This document shows positions 1 to 8,553 of a stretch of 64,000 bases of DNA, one piece after another. Source of the DNA: Rhizobium aethiopicum (lineage in GTDB: Bacteria > Pseudomonadota > Alphaproteobacteria > Rhizobiales > Rhizobiaceae); assembly GCF_900094625.1 (NCBI RefSeq), contig NZ_FMAJ01000007.1, forward strand, positions 124,001 through 188,000, in the 5' to 3' direction. The notes below the pieces were generated by a model. That model saw only the letters and a list, made by a program, of their open reading frames with translations, made no database searches and was not told where the DNA came from. Each line of letters opens with the position of its first letter. Position 1 is the stretch's first letter. The translations under genes were made by a program, and so were the position numbers.

Positions 1-103
1 TCAGCGATCCCAGGCTGAAGATACCGTAAGCGGCGGTGCCCAGAAGCATGAGGATGATGAAGGTGAACGCGGTCACCAGCTTCGTCTTGATTGTCAGTCG
101 CAT
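1..103 (-). CDS. Methyl-accepting chemotaxis protein, N-terminal fragment (runs off the window)
   Basis: Only the first 34 codons are visible; the gene continues past base 1. The peptide starts with a short basic stretch (MRLTIKTK) followed by about 20 hydrophobic residues, which is the usual first membrane helix of a chemoreceptor. A purine-rich site (ggggg) lies about 8 bases before the ATG. The start is 31 bases downstream of the cheW stop on the same strand, so it is probably the next gene of the che operon. The call as a chemoreceptor rests on this N-terminus and on the context; the ligand domain and signalling tip cannot be seen. Confidence 0.7.
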   Translation of the reverse strand, partial: MRLTIKTKLVTAFTFIILMLLGTAAYGIFSLGSL

Positions 104-134
104 CGGTTTACCCCCAATTTGAATTCATCCGGCG

Positions 135-644
135 TCAGTTGACGGCCCCCGCCGCATTATGCCTCGACGAAAAAATCGCCTGCAGATTCGGGAGAATGAT
201 GAATTCTCCGCCCCTCTTCACCAGGCAGTTGATGTAGTCGGCGCGCCAGCGCATGCCGACGCTCGGCGGCGCCTCGCTCGCGGTCTTTGCAAGCGTGGTC
301 ACCTCGTTCACCTTGTCGGTTCTGAGACCGACGAGCGTCGGCTCGCCCTGCAGATCGATCTCGATGACGATGAAGCGGCTGTCGATCGTGGCTTCCGCCG
401 CCTCCATCCCGAAGGCGAGACGCAGGTCGGCGAGCGGAATGACCTTGCCGCGGAAGTTTATCACGCTTGCGACGAAGGGCTGGCTGCCCGGCACTGCGGT
501 CTCCGGAAGCAGGTCCAGGATTTCCTGAACGATGACCGCTTCCAGTGCGAAGGTCTCGCCATTGAGATCGAAGGTCAGCACCTCGACCTCCTCGGCATAG
601 CTCCAGTGATTGTCGAACCGTTCGGCTGTTGCTGCTGCGCTCAT
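135..644 (-). CDS. cheW: Chemotaxis adaptor protein CheW
   Basis: CheW couples chemoreceptors to the kinase CheA at the inner face of the membrane. The 169-residue product is one CheW beta-barrel domain (about residues 20-155) with the typical patches VLTFDLNGETFALE near the start, VINFRGKVIPLADLR in the middle and VDxVNEV-like TDKVNEVTTL later. Length fits the family. Its ATG overlaps the cheA stop by 4 bases (641-644), so it is translationally coupled to cheA. A receptor gene follows 31 bases downstream. The family assignment is secure; which of the organism's che systems it serves is not shown. Confidence 0.95.
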   Translation of the reverse strand: MSAAATAERFDNHWSYAEEVEVLTFDLNGETFALEAVIVQEILDLLPETAVPGSQPFVASVINFRGKVIPLADLRLAFGMEAAEATIDSRFIVIEIDLQGEPTLVGLRTDKVNEVTTLAKTASEAPPSVGMRWRADYINCLVKRGGEFIILPNLQAIFSSRHNAAGAVN

Positions 645-2683
645 CCTGCTACCCGCAATTGCGCCTCCTGTTGCTGACCCGCGGCAACCAGGTGGCCGAC
701 GTCGAGAATGAGGGCGACACTGCCGTCGCCGAGAATGGTGGCGCCCGAGAAAGTCGCCACGTCGTTGTGCAGTTTCGACATCGACTTGATGACCGTCTGG
801 TGGTCACCGATGATCTGGTCGACGACCAGCCCGACGCGCTCCGTGCCGGTCGAGATCACCACGACCTTCTGATGCACGTCTGGCTTCGTGCCGGTGCGGA
901 AGAGATCGCGCAGCCGCAGGAACGGCACCAGGCTGTCGCGCAGCGAGATGAAGCTGCGGCCGCGCGACCGGAGATCTTCTTCGAGCGAAAGTTCGAGGCA
1001 TTCCTCCACCGCCGACAGCGGGATGACGTAGCGGCCAGAGCCGACGCGCACCAGCAGACCGTCGATGATGGCAAGCGTCAGCGGGATTCGCAGCGATACT
1101 TCCGATCCCTGACCCGGCACGCTAACGACATCGATCGCGCCGCGTAGCGCCTCGACCGTCTTCTTGACCACGTCCATGCCGACGCCGCGGCCGGAGAGAC
1201 TAGTGATCGCCGCGGCCGTCGAGAAGCCGGGAGCAAAGATCAGCTGCAAGAGCTCGGAGTCCGAAAGCGGCTGGCCCGGTTGGATCAGCCCGGAGGATTC
1301 AGCCTTGGCGCGGACCCGTTCGCGATTGATGCCCCGGCCGTCGTCCTTGATGGAGATGATCACCTCGCCGCCGGCCTGGCGGGCAGAGAGCGTCACCGTG
1401 CCGGCTTCGGTCTTGCCGCCGGCAAGGCGGTCGGCCGGCATTTCGAGGCCATGATCGATCGAGTTGCGCACCAGATGCACCAGCGGATCGGCCAGGCGCT
1501 CGATCACCGTCTTGTCGACTTCGGTCGTCTCCCCTTCCGTCACCAGCTCGATCACCTTGCCGGTCTCGCGGGCGAGATCGTGGACAAGACGGCGGAAGCG
1601 GGAGAAGAGCGTTGCGACCGGCACCATGCGCAGCACCATCATCGTGTCGCGCAGTTCGCCGGAGAGGCGTTCGATTTCTTCCGAGACGGAGCGCAGCGCA
1701 ATATCGACGCTGGCGCTGGCGAGCTGGCTAAGGCGCGATTGTGCGATGACGAGTTCGCCGACGCGGTCCATCAGCTCGTCCAGGCGCTCGGCCGGGACGC
1801 GGACATTCTCGGCAGCCTTCGCCTGGCTGGCGGCAGCGGGCGCCTCGCGCTTGACAGGCACCGCTTCGACAGGACGGAATTCCGGCACGGCAGCCGCCGG
1901 AACAGGCGCCGGCGATGCAACAGGAGCAGGCGCCGGCTTTGCTTCGGCCGGAGCGGCGGTTGCCGCTGCCGCGCCATCGATCTCTTCGACGCTGAGGTCC
2001 ATGTCGTCGAGCACGAAGATAAAGACGTCGTCGATCGCCGAACGATCCTGCTCGCTGGTCAGCGTCACATCCCAGGAAACATAGAGTTCCGTCGGAGTGA
2101 GCTCGTCGAGAGGCGGAATGGCCGAAGTATCGGCGAGCACGGTGCATTCGCCGAGATCACGCAACTCGTCCAGCAGGCCGAGCGGATTGGTGCCGTTGGC
2201 CATCGAATTGGCCGGCAGGCTGAAGCGGATGCGCCAGCTATTCTTCTTTTTTGCCGGAACTTCGCGCACCGCCGCCGGAACGGCTGCCGCTGCGGCCGGC
2301 GCCGCAGCCTTGCCGCCGACGGCAGCCTGCAGCTGCGCCAGAAGCTTGTGCCCGGTGTCGCCGTGATCGGCGTCGGGCTGGTCGACGAGGGCACGCATGT
2401 GGTCCTGGGCAGCGAGTACGGCGGCGACGAGTTCGCTGGTCGCTGCGACCTCGCCCTTGCGGACTCGGTCGAAGGCGGTTTCGCAATGATGGGTGAAGGC
2501 TGCGAGCGCCTCGAAACCGAACATCGCTCCCGAGCCCTTGAGCGTGTGAAGCCCGCGGAACACGGCGTCGACGAGATCTTTGTTGCCGAGCTGGTGCGTG
2601 AGGTCGAGCAGACCGGCCTCGATCGCTTCGAGGCATTCGGCAGCTTCCATGCGGAATACGGCGACCGGATCGAGGGTGCTCAT
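641..2683 (-). CDS. cheA: Chemotaxis histidine kinase CheA
   Basis: This 680-residue kinase phosphorylates CheY in response to receptor signals. An N-terminal Hpt (P1) domain carries the phospho-accepting His46 in GLHTLKGSG. A P2-like region covers about 155-240, followed by an Ala/Pro/Val-rich linker (about 243-290), the dimerisation domain (about 295-360), a HATPase with N box HLVRNSIDHG, G1 box DDGRGIN and G2 box GRGVGMDVVK, and a C-terminal CheW-like P5 domain. All catalytic motifs look intact. It overlaps cheY upstream (2680-2683) and cheW downstream (641-644) by 4 bases each, so the three are one translationally coupled operon. Confidence 0.97.
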   Translation of the reverse strand: MSTLDPVAVFRMEAAECLEAIEAGLLDLTHQLGNKDLVDAVFRGLHTLKGSGAMFGFEALAAFTHHCETAFDRVRKGEVAATSELVAAVLAAQDHMRALVDQPDADHGDTGHKLLAQLQAAVGGKAAAPAAAAAVPAAVREVPAKKKNSWRIRFSLPANSMANGTNPLGLLDELRDLGECTVLADTSAIPPLDELTPTELYVSWDVTLTSEQDRSAIDDVFIFVLDDMDLSVEEIDGAAAATAAPAEAKPAPAPVASPAPVPAAAVPEFRPVEAVPVKREAPAAASQAKAAENVRVPAERLDELMDRVGELVIAQSRLSQLASASVDIALRSVSEEIERLSGELRDTMMVLRMVPVATLFSRFRRLVHDLARETGKVIELVTEGETTEVDKTVIERLADPLVHLVRNSIDHGLEMPADRLAGGKTEAGTVTLSARQAGGEVIISIKDDGRGINRERVRAKAESSGLIQPGQPLSDSELLQLIFAPGFSTAAAITSLSGRGVGMDVVKKTVEALRGAIDVVSVPGQGSEVSLRIPLTLAIIDGLLVRVGSGRYVIPLSAVEECLELSLEEDLRSRGRSFISLRDSLVPFLRLRDLFRTGTKPDVHQKVVVISTGTERVGLVVDQIIGDHQTVIKSMSKLHNDVATFSGATILGDGSVALILDVGHLVAAGQQQEAQLRVAG

Positions 2684-3048
2684 CTTCCTAAGACCTTCTT
2701 GACGATCTTCACGAGATTTTCCGGGTCGAACGGCTTGGTCAGCCAGCCGGTAGCACCGGCCGCTTTGGCGCGGGCCTTGAGATCGGCGTCCGATTCCGTC
2801 GTCAGGAAGATGATCGGGACGCCCGCCTGCGGCGGCAGCTTGCGCAATTCCTCGATCATCGTCAGTCCGTCCATGACAGGCATGTTGAGATCGGTCACGA
2901 TCAGGTCGAAGCTGCTTCCCTTGGCTGCCGCAAGGCCCTCGGCCCCGTTGATCGCCTCGGTGACGCTGTAGCCGGCATTTGTCAGTGTGACTTTGGTGGT
3001 CAGGCGGATGCTGGCGGAATCGTCTACGGTCAGGATGTTTGCACTCAT
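2680..3048 (-). CDS. cheY: Chemotaxis response regulator CheY
   Basis: A single receiver domain of 122 residues with no output domain. The acidic pocket is Asp9/Asp10 (TVDDSAS) and the phosphorylation site is Asp53 (VTDLNMPVMDG). The Thr of FLTTESD and the Lys of LTKPFDPENL complete the active site. Length and motifs match CheY proteins that bind the flagellar motor or act as a phosphate sink. Its start overlaps the stop of the STAS gene (3045-3048) and its stop overlaps the cheA start. Whether it is the motor-binding CheY or the sink CheY used by rhizobia cannot be decided from sequence alone. Confidence 0.95.
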   Translation of the reverse strand: MSANILTVDDSASIRLTTKVTLTNAGYSVTEAINGAEGLAAAKGSSFDLIVTDLNMPVMDGLTMIEELRKLPPQAGVPIIFLTTESDADLKARAKAAGATGWLTKPFDPENLVKIVKKVLGR

Positions 3049-3374
3049 AACGTCACCTCTTTATGCAACCAGAAATTTTTGTCTTCTTTATCGAAGGATT
3101 CTATAAAACCTGCGCGTTCAAGTACCTTTAGGACCGAGCCACTCGCCGGCGAAGAAAGTCTGAACGTCTTTCCATTGGCCTTTGCTTGACGGCGCGAGGA
3201 TTCGATGAGTTGAATGAAACTCAGATCCGCTTCCGCACCCTCGGGAATGCTGATGATGACCGTATCACGACGGTGAAATTCATCAGAAATTCTGCAATAT
3301 ATTTCGGACACATACCGAATGCTCAGCACGTCAGGCAAATTTATAGATTCGTAATATTGCTTTGGAGTATTCAA
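3045..3374 (-). CDS. STAS-domain protein, first gene of the che operon
   Basis: A 109-residue protein made of one STAS domain, the fold of anti-sigma-factor antagonists (segments VIISIPEGAEADLSFIQLI and LSSPASGSVLKVLERAG). A DLSF motif sits where antagonists carry D-x-S-G. Small STAS proteins head some rhizobial che operons and are thought to help CheA and phosphate-sink signalling; CheS-like function here is inference. I start it at TTG 3374-3372, with a G-rich site (ggggggc) just upstream. The open frame extends to 3530, but that extension is basic and unlike a STAS protein. It overlaps cheY by 4 bases. Confidence 0.8.
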   Translation of the reverse strand: MNTPKQYYESINLPDVLSIRYVSEIYCRISDEFHRRDTVIISIPEGAEADLSFIQLIESSRRQAKANGKTFRLSSPASGSVLKVLERAGFIESFDKEDKNFWLHKEVTL

Positions 3375-3715
3375 TGCAGCCCCCCGGGTCGGAGAAATAC
3401 TTGATGACCCTAAGAGGACTCTCACGGCAGCGTTAATGCGGGGTAAACAGCGGTTGTAGAAAAGTGCTGCATAGCGGATTGCGCGACTCCGAAATCTCAT
3501 CCGGGATAAGTTGTATTTTTCTCTCAGCAATCAGGATTAAACCCCGAAAAATCAGCGGGTTGGATAATGGCTGCCGGCCATGCGGTTCAGGAATGAGCCT
3601 CCTCCACATGTTTCGTTAATCACAACGCAGGCGAGTCTGGCGCGTTTACCGGTCGTTTCCATCCTGCCCGTAAAAATAGAGTCAAATTGCCTGTGTTTTA
3701 AGAAAAGGTATAAAA

Positions 3716-5458
3716 TTGGCACACGCTCAGGTATCACCTCACGCTGCGGCCTACACACCGGGACGGGACGTCAGCCAGACACTTGAAGCCGCTCGCAGCC
3801 AGGTCGAGGAACGTTTCCTTGAAGCGGGCACGGTGCTGCTGTCGGTGATGGATGTCCTCAACCGTCTGTTGAACTCGCTCGAAAGCGTCACAACGGCGCT
3901 CGACAACAAGGAGTCAAGCGATACCAGCGCCGATCTCCAGGCAACTGTGGAAAGCCTGATGGCACTGCCGGTCACTGAGGAAAACCGTCAGCAGGCCCTC
4001 GTTTCGCTGGCGCAAACCGGCAGGGAACTGCGCAAGCACGTCGCCGACATGCAGGAGACGATGCGTTATCTCAGAACTTTTGCCGTGACCGTCAAGATCA
4101 CCGGCGCCGGCCTTGCCGAATTCGCCGGCTTCGCCCAGGAGATCCTGGAACGCATCTATTCTGGCACCGATGAGGTCAACCGTTTCGCTGCCCATCTCGA
4201 CAGCCTCGAGAAAGAGGTCAAGCTCGCCGTCTCCCTGGGGGCGAGCGTTTCGAGAGCTTATGCCGGTACGGTTCCGGCCGTCGCGGCTGCGCTCCGCGAC
4301 GATGCCGCCAAGATCACCAGGCACCGGAAGGAATTGAGCGTCGTTGCCCGCGAAGTCGCCGCGATTGCCCGCGGTGTTCAAACCAAGGTCGCTTCGACAT
4401 TGTCCGCCCTGCAGATCGGCGACATCACCCGGCAGCGCATCGAGCATGTACAGGCGACCTTTTCGCTGCTCGAGGATTTCTTTGCCGGCGAGGACGGCGC
4501 CAAGCTCGACGTTGGCGCACGCCAGCGGCTTCAGAACGTCATTCATCATCTGACGGCGGCGCAGATGAGCGAGATGTGCGCCGAATTCCAGCGGGATTCG
4601 GAAAACGTCGTCAAGACGATCGCGAGTTTCGACCACGACATGAGAGAAATCCTCAAGCTGCGCGACCAGATGAGCAGCGAGAGCGGTGAGGCCGACGGCA
4701 ACTTCATGCGGGCGCTCGAATCGAGCGTCTCGGCCGCCCATGAAATCGTCAAGCAGGTCGACGCGGCAAGCCGGCAGGCCGACCAGGTGAGCCAGTCGAC
4801 GATCGGTACCGCCGCCAAGCTGTTCGAGGCGATCGGCAACATCCGCGCCGTCAAGACCGATATCCATTATATGGCTTTGAATACAAACCTGCGCTGCAGC
4901 CGCCTCGGTGAGGAAGGAAAGTCCATCAACGTCGTCACCGCCGAATTGCGCATCTTCGCCGGCAAACTCGACGATTCGGCCGACTCCATCGTCAACGGCC
5001 TGCCGGCGCTCGAAGCCGCGGCCGGCCGCGTCGCTCCCGCGACCGATGCCCGAGCCGGCGGCCTGGACGAGAGCCTGACGTCGGCCGTCGACAATATCCG
5101 CTCGGCCGCGAACGTGATGGAAGATGAGCTGAAGGTGCTTGCCGAGAACGGCGGCGAGGTCGCCACCAAGATCCGCCTGCTGATCGGCAAGCTCGACTTC
5201 CAGCATGATCTCGGCGACGTCCTTGCCCGCTCTGCCGATCTGCTCGTAAATGTCGCCGGTGCGGAGATCGCCGACATCTCCGATCTCGCCGAGACGATCG
5301 CCCCGCTCGACCGCAAGATCTTCAAGCTCTACACGATGGTCCAGGAACGCAATACCCATCGCGGCATCATCCCGGCGAGCGTTGACGATACCGCGGCTCC
5401 GGTCGAAACTCCGAAAGAGCAAGACGACGAGGATCTTTTTGCCGACGCTCTTTTCTGA
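3716..5458 (+). CDS. Soluble chemoreceptor-like protein with degenerate signalling tip
   Basis: A 580-residue, largely alpha-helical protein transcribed away from the che operon. It has no signal peptide and no membrane helix. About residues 340-470 resemble a receptor signalling hairpin (VKTDIHYMALNTNL, then VTAELRIFAGKL), but the near-invariant E-A-A-R-A-G-E tip reads R-C-S-R-L-G-E (393-399). A second feature is QIGDITRQRIEHV, in which D236-I-T-R-Q240 matches the D-x-T-x-Q phosphatase signature of CheZ. The C-terminus is acidic. It starts at TTG (3716) with AAAAGG upstream; the first downstream ATG would remove conserved-looking helix. Likely a cytoplasmic coupling or CheY-phosphatase factor of this che system; function is inferred only. 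Confidence 0.75.
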   Translation: MAHAQVSPHAAAYTPGRDVSQTLEAARSQVEERFLEAGTVLLSVMDVLNRLLNSLESVTTALDNKESSDTSADLQATVESLMALPVTEENRQQALVSLAQTGRELRKHVADMQETMRYLRTFAVTVKITGAGLAEFAGFAQEILERIYSGTDEVNRFAAHLDSLEKEVKLAVSLGASVSRAYAGTVPAVAAALRDDAAKITRHRKELSVVAREVAAIARGVQTKVASTLSALQIGDITRQRIEHVQATFSLLEDFFAGEDGAKLDVGARQRLQNVIHHLTAAQMSEMCAEFQRDSENVVKTIASFDHDMREILKLRDQMSSESGEADGNFMRALESSVSAAHEIVKQVDAASRQADQVSQSTIGTAAKLFEAIGNIRAVKTDIHYMALNTNLRCSRLGEEGKSINVVTAELRIFAGKLDDSADSIVNGLPALEAAAGRVAPATDARAGGLDESLTSAVDNIRSAANVMEDELKVLAENGGEVATKIRLLIGKLDFQHDLGDVLARSADLLVNVAGAEIADISDLAETIAPLDRKIFKLYTMVQERNTHRGIIPASVDDTAAPVETPKEQDDEDLFADALF

Positions 5459-5533
5459 TCACGCTGCTTGGGAGCTCAAGTGCTTCAAACTGGGCGAGCC
5501 CGCTTGCTTGTCGTCAGAGGCGAAGAATGATCG

Positions 5534-6616
5534 CTACCGTCGCCGGAACTTGTTGGCCGCCTCGATCGCCGCTTTCTGCTGATCGTCCTCGATGCCGAGA
5601 TAGAAATCTTCAAGCGAGGGATCGGCAAGCCCGGCACGGCGCGACAGCACATACCACTTGGCCGCCTCGATCGGGTTGGGCGGCGTGCCGATGGCGTTGA
5701 TGTAGAGATGGGCGAGTTTGTTTTGGGCGGCGACATTGCCGCCATTGGCGGCAAGCCTCAGCCATTCGAAACCCTTGACGTAATCCTTCGGTCCGCCGAT
5801 ACCGTTGACCAGCCAGATACCGAGATCGAGCTGGGCCGTATCGAAACCGGCGCGGGCGGCGCGCGCCATCCACTCGCGGGCGAGTTGCTTCTTTTCTTCC
5901 GGCAGGTCCTTCAGCGTCGCATAGAGCTGCGCCACAGCATATTGCGAATCGGCGATACCCTGCTCGGCTGATTTCTCGTAGAACGGCAGCGCGAGCTTGA
6001 GCCCCTTTTCGCCGGGATTGTCGGCGACGACAATCTGCGCCCAGTTGAATTCGGCTGAAGGATTGCCGGCCTCGGCCGCCTTGCGCATATACTCATCGGC
6101 CTTGGCCTTGTCGCGCGGCACGCCCTCGCCTTCCATCAGCATCAGCGCATATTTGAACATCGCAGCCGCATCGCCGCCTTCGGCCGCCTTGCCATACCAG
6201 AAGGCGGCATTCTTGACGTCCTTCTTGACGCCCAATCCCTGCGAGAGGATTTCTGCGATCAGCGTCTGCGCGGCCGGATCACCGAGCTGGGCGCGCGGCA
6301 GCGCTTTGTCCATCGCCGTCAGATAATAACCCCGCTGATAGGCGCCATAGGCCTCGTCGATCGGGCCCTTATAGTCCTTTTCCGGCGGCAGGTCCGGCAG
6401 CTTCGCGCCCATCCGGTCGTATACTCCGACGCCGTCGGAAGGCTTCACAGTAGAGCCGGACGGCCGGTCGGTACGAAAAGTCGACGCCGGCGCCGTGTTT
6501 GGCTGGCTGATGACGCTCTCCGTCGATTGCGCCAGGCTTGTATTCGGCGCGACCGCAGCGAAGGTGGCGGCGCCGGCGAGGAGATATTTCAGAAGACGGA
6601 TGGGCGGGATCGGCAT
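5534..6616 (-). CDS. Exported Sel1-like repeat (SLR/TPR) protein
   Basis: A 360-residue protein with an N-terminal signal peptide (basic start, hydrophobic stretch, cleavage near SLAQ, residue 30). Then come about six Sel1-type helical repeats of roughly 36 residues each, for example AAFWYGKAAEGGDAAAMFKYALMLMEGEG-like units. Such repeats form a superhelix for protein-protein contacts, as in the rhizobial periplasmic regulator ExoR, but this protein is longer and is not recognisable as ExoR. ATG 6616 is chosen because it gives a signal peptide and lies 10 bases after the stop of the ThiE-like gene, so the two are probably one transcript. The partner is unknown. Confidence 0.85.
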   Translation of the reverse strand: MPIPPIRLLKYLLAGAATFAAVAPNTSLAQSTESVISQPNTAPASTFRTDRPSGSTVKPSDGVGVYDRMGAKLPDLPPEKDYKGPIDEAYGAYQRGYYLTAMDKALPRAQLGDPAAQTLIAEILSQGLGVKKDVKNAAFWYGKAAEGGDAAAMFKYALMLMEGEGVPRDKAKADEYMRKAAEAGNPSAEFNWAQIVVADNPGEKGLKLALPFYEKSAEQGIADSQYAVAQLYATLKDLPEEKKQLAREWMARAARAGFDTAQLDLGIWLVNGIGGPKDYVKGFEWLRLAANGGNVAAQNKLAHLYINAIGTPPNPIEAAKWYVLSRRAGLADPSLEDFYLGIEDDQQKAAIEAANKFRRR

Positions 6617-6626
6617 GAGCGCGATT

Positions 6627-7280
6627 TCAATCCTCAAACCGTGGCGCTTTTTCGTCAAGCAATGCGTTGATCTCGGCGACGACAGACGGCGCCCGGGCCG
6701 GATCGCCGAAAACGGCCAGCCGCAGCGCCACGAACTCCGCGCCGGTCTCTGCGACGGCGAGCGCCGAGGCCGGATCGGTGCCGCCCATGACAATGCAAGG
6801 AATCTCGATCATCGAAGCCCACCATTCTCCGAGGGCAAGGTTCTTCGGATGCGCCTCCGGCTTGATGTCCCCGTCTAGCTTGCCGAAGAAGATATAGTCC
6901 GGCCTCACTTCGCCGATCTCCAGTGCGGTATGCCGGTCGGCCGCATTGCCGCCGCCGACGATCAGCTTCGGCGCGTGTTTGTCGGTCGCCTCCGACAGCG
7001 CCTCGGCATTGCCGACAAGATGCAGGCCATCGGCCTTCGCCCGTCCCGCAACGCGGCTGTCGCCTGCAATCAGCGCGGCGGCCCCCGCATCCTGGATCAC
7101 CGGCACCAGCTTCTCGGCATGTTTCTGGAAGCTGGCGTCGTCGAGCCCGTATTGCGGCACGATGACCGAGGCGACGTCGCCGCCCTTGAGCGCGTCGGCG
7201 ACGATGCTTGCCCGTTCATCGGCATCGGCGATATCAGGGGCGATGAGCACCAGGCGGCAGCGGTTTTCGGGTTCGGTCAT
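6627..7280 (-). CDS. Thiamine-phosphate synthase-like protein (ThiE superfamily)
   Basis: A 217-residue TIM-barrel protein with the outline of ThiE, which joins the pyrimidine and thiazole halves of thiamine. The barrel landmarks are visible: LVLIAPDI, ADGLHLVG, LIVGGG, PDYIFFGKL and PCIVMGGTDPASALAVAETGAEFVAL. However the pyrophosphate-binding segment normally reading G-x-S-x-H is GGGNAADRH here, and the usual G-Q-x-D after the HL motif is missing. No other thi genes are nearby. It may therefore be a paralogue with another or a reduced activity. ATG 7280 follows a GGAAA-type site. It is co-directional with and 10 bases before the Sel1 gene. Confidence 0.75.
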   Translation of the reverse strand: MTEPENRCRLVLIAPDIADADERASIVADALKGGDVASVIVPQYGLDDASFQKHAEKLVPVIQDAGAAALIAGDSRVAGRAKADGLHLVGNAEALSEATDKHAPKLIVGGGNAADRHTALEIGEVRPDYIFFGKLDGDIKPEAHPKNLALGEWWASMIEIPCIVMGGTDPASALAVAETGAEFVALRLAVFGDPARAPSVVAEINALLDEKAPRFED

Positions 7281-7388
7281 GAGGTCTTTCCGTTTCCTGC
7301 GAATTCCCTTCTCGAAAGGGCGGATCCGCACTCGTTTTGTGTGAGTAGTTCCGTTAGACGAGGCTTGCAAGAGGAGGACGTCGAAAGC

Positions 7389-8153
7389 ATGCCGCAGGAC
7401 TTGTCATTCTACTACGCCGCCGTGCCCGCCGTTGTCTTGGTCGGCCTTGCAAAAGGCGGTATGGGCGATGCGTTGTCGCTGATCGGTTTGCCCTTTCTCG
7501 CCCTCGTTGTCTCGCCTGTCGAGGCGGCGGCGATCCTGCTGCCGATCCTGGTCTTCATGGACATGATCTCACTCGTCATCTGGCGCAGACATGGCGACTG
7601 GGCAACGCTGAAGATCATGCTGCCGGGTGCAATTTTCGGCATTGCGCTCGGCTGGGCCACCTCGGCGCTCGTTCCGGGCGACATGCTGCGCATCGTCATC
7701 GGCGCCGTGACCATCCTCTTCTGCCTGCGTTATTTCTGGAACAATTTCGGCCCCGGCGCCGGAAAACTAATCCCGCCGCGCGACCAGCGGCCGGTGGCAG
7801 CCAGTCTCTGGGGCGCATTCTCGGGATATGGCAGCTTCGTCGCTCATGCCGGCGGCGCGCCGTTTCAGATCTATGCCCTGCCGCTCAAACTGGGGCCGCG
7901 TGAATATACCGGCACCAGCGTGCGCTTCTTCGCAATCCTCAATGCCATCAAGCTGATCCCCTATTTTGCGCTCGGCCAGCTCGACGCACAGAACCTTACG
8001 ACCTCCGCGACGCTCTTGCCCTTCGCTCCGCTCGCCACGATTGCCGGCGCGTGGGGCGTACGCCGCATGAAGCCGCAGATTTTCTATCCCTTCATGTATG
8101 CGATGGCCCTGATCGCGGCCCTTCTGATCATGCGCGACGGCCTTGGCTGGTAA
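7389..8153 (+). CDS. TauE/SafE family permease (sulfite exporter-like)
   Basis: A 254-residue integral membrane protein with about eight hydrophobic helices in two related halves, as in the TauE/SafE (DUF81) family. The first half has VPAVVLVGLAKGGMGDAL and the second GAFSGYGSFVAHAGGAPFQIY. Family members move sulfite, sulfonates or other organic anions; the substrate here is not shown by context. The ATG at 7389 has a strong gaggagg site about 12 bases upstream. It is divergent from the ThiE-like gene, with a 108-base gap for both promoters. A small ArsR regulator follows 67 bases downstream and might control it. Confidence 0.88.
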   Translation: MPQDLSFYYAAVPAVVLVGLAKGGMGDALSLIGLPFLALVVSPVEAAAILLPILVFMDMISLVIWRRHGDWATLKIMLPGAIFGIALGWATSALVPGDMLRIVIGAVTILFCLRYFWNNFGPGAGKLIPPRDQRPVAASLWGAFSGYGSFVAHAGGAPFQIYALPLKLGPREYTGTSVRFFAILNAIKLIPYFALGQLDAQNLTTSATLLPFAPLATIAGAWGVRRMKPQIFYPFMYAMALIAALLIMRDGLGW

Positions 8154-8220
8154 GCTCAGCGCCACGCTGCAATGCACAATTTCCTTGCTGCAACGGCCGG
8201 TTTGACGTAGCTTTCCCGCC

Positions 8221-8481
8221 ATGTCGAACACGGACCCTTTCTCTGCGATTGCCGATCCGAACCGGCGCTTTTTGCTGGAAGAGTTGCGGCGCGCACCGCG
8301 CACGGTAAACGAACTTGCCGAGGGCCTGCCGATCAGCCGTCCTGCTGTATCGCAGCACCTGAAGGCGCTGCTCGACAGCAATCTCGTCTCCGTAACCTCG
8401 GAAGGCACGAAACGCATCTATGCGGTCAATAACCGCGGTTTCGACAAGCTCAATCTGTGGCTGGATCAGTTCTGGGCCTGA
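8221..8481 (+). CDS. Small ArsR-family winged-helix regulator
   Basis: An 86-residue protein that is just a winged helix-turn-helix: DPNRRFLLEEL, then TVNELAEGLPISRPAVSQHLKALLDSNLV (helix-turn-helix) and a wing ending in RIYAVNNRGF. No Cys cluster for metal binding is present, so it is likely one of the non-metal ArsR regulators often paired with AHSA1/SRPBCC enzymes. No such enzyme is adjacent here. It is co-directional with the permease upstream. Short for the family (usually 95-120 residues) but complete. Confidence 0.88.
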   Translation: MSNTDPFSAIADPNRRFLLEELRRAPRTVNELAEGLPISRPAVSQHLKALLDSNLVSVTSEGTKRIYAVNNRGFDKLNLWLDQFWA

Positions 8482-8553
8482 TCGCCCTCCCATAACACCC
8501 GGGCGCGGTGTCAAATCAGCGGAACGCCATTTGCGGGCCAAGGAGATGCAAAA

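Noticed and set aside
1280..2971. 563-codon open frame on the plus strand
   Set aside because: It is antisense to cheA and cheY and shows no domain pattern.
3914..5422. 502-codon open frame on the minus strand
   Set aside because: It lies opposite the soluble receptor-like gene, which has recognisable hairpin motifs; the antisense frame has none.
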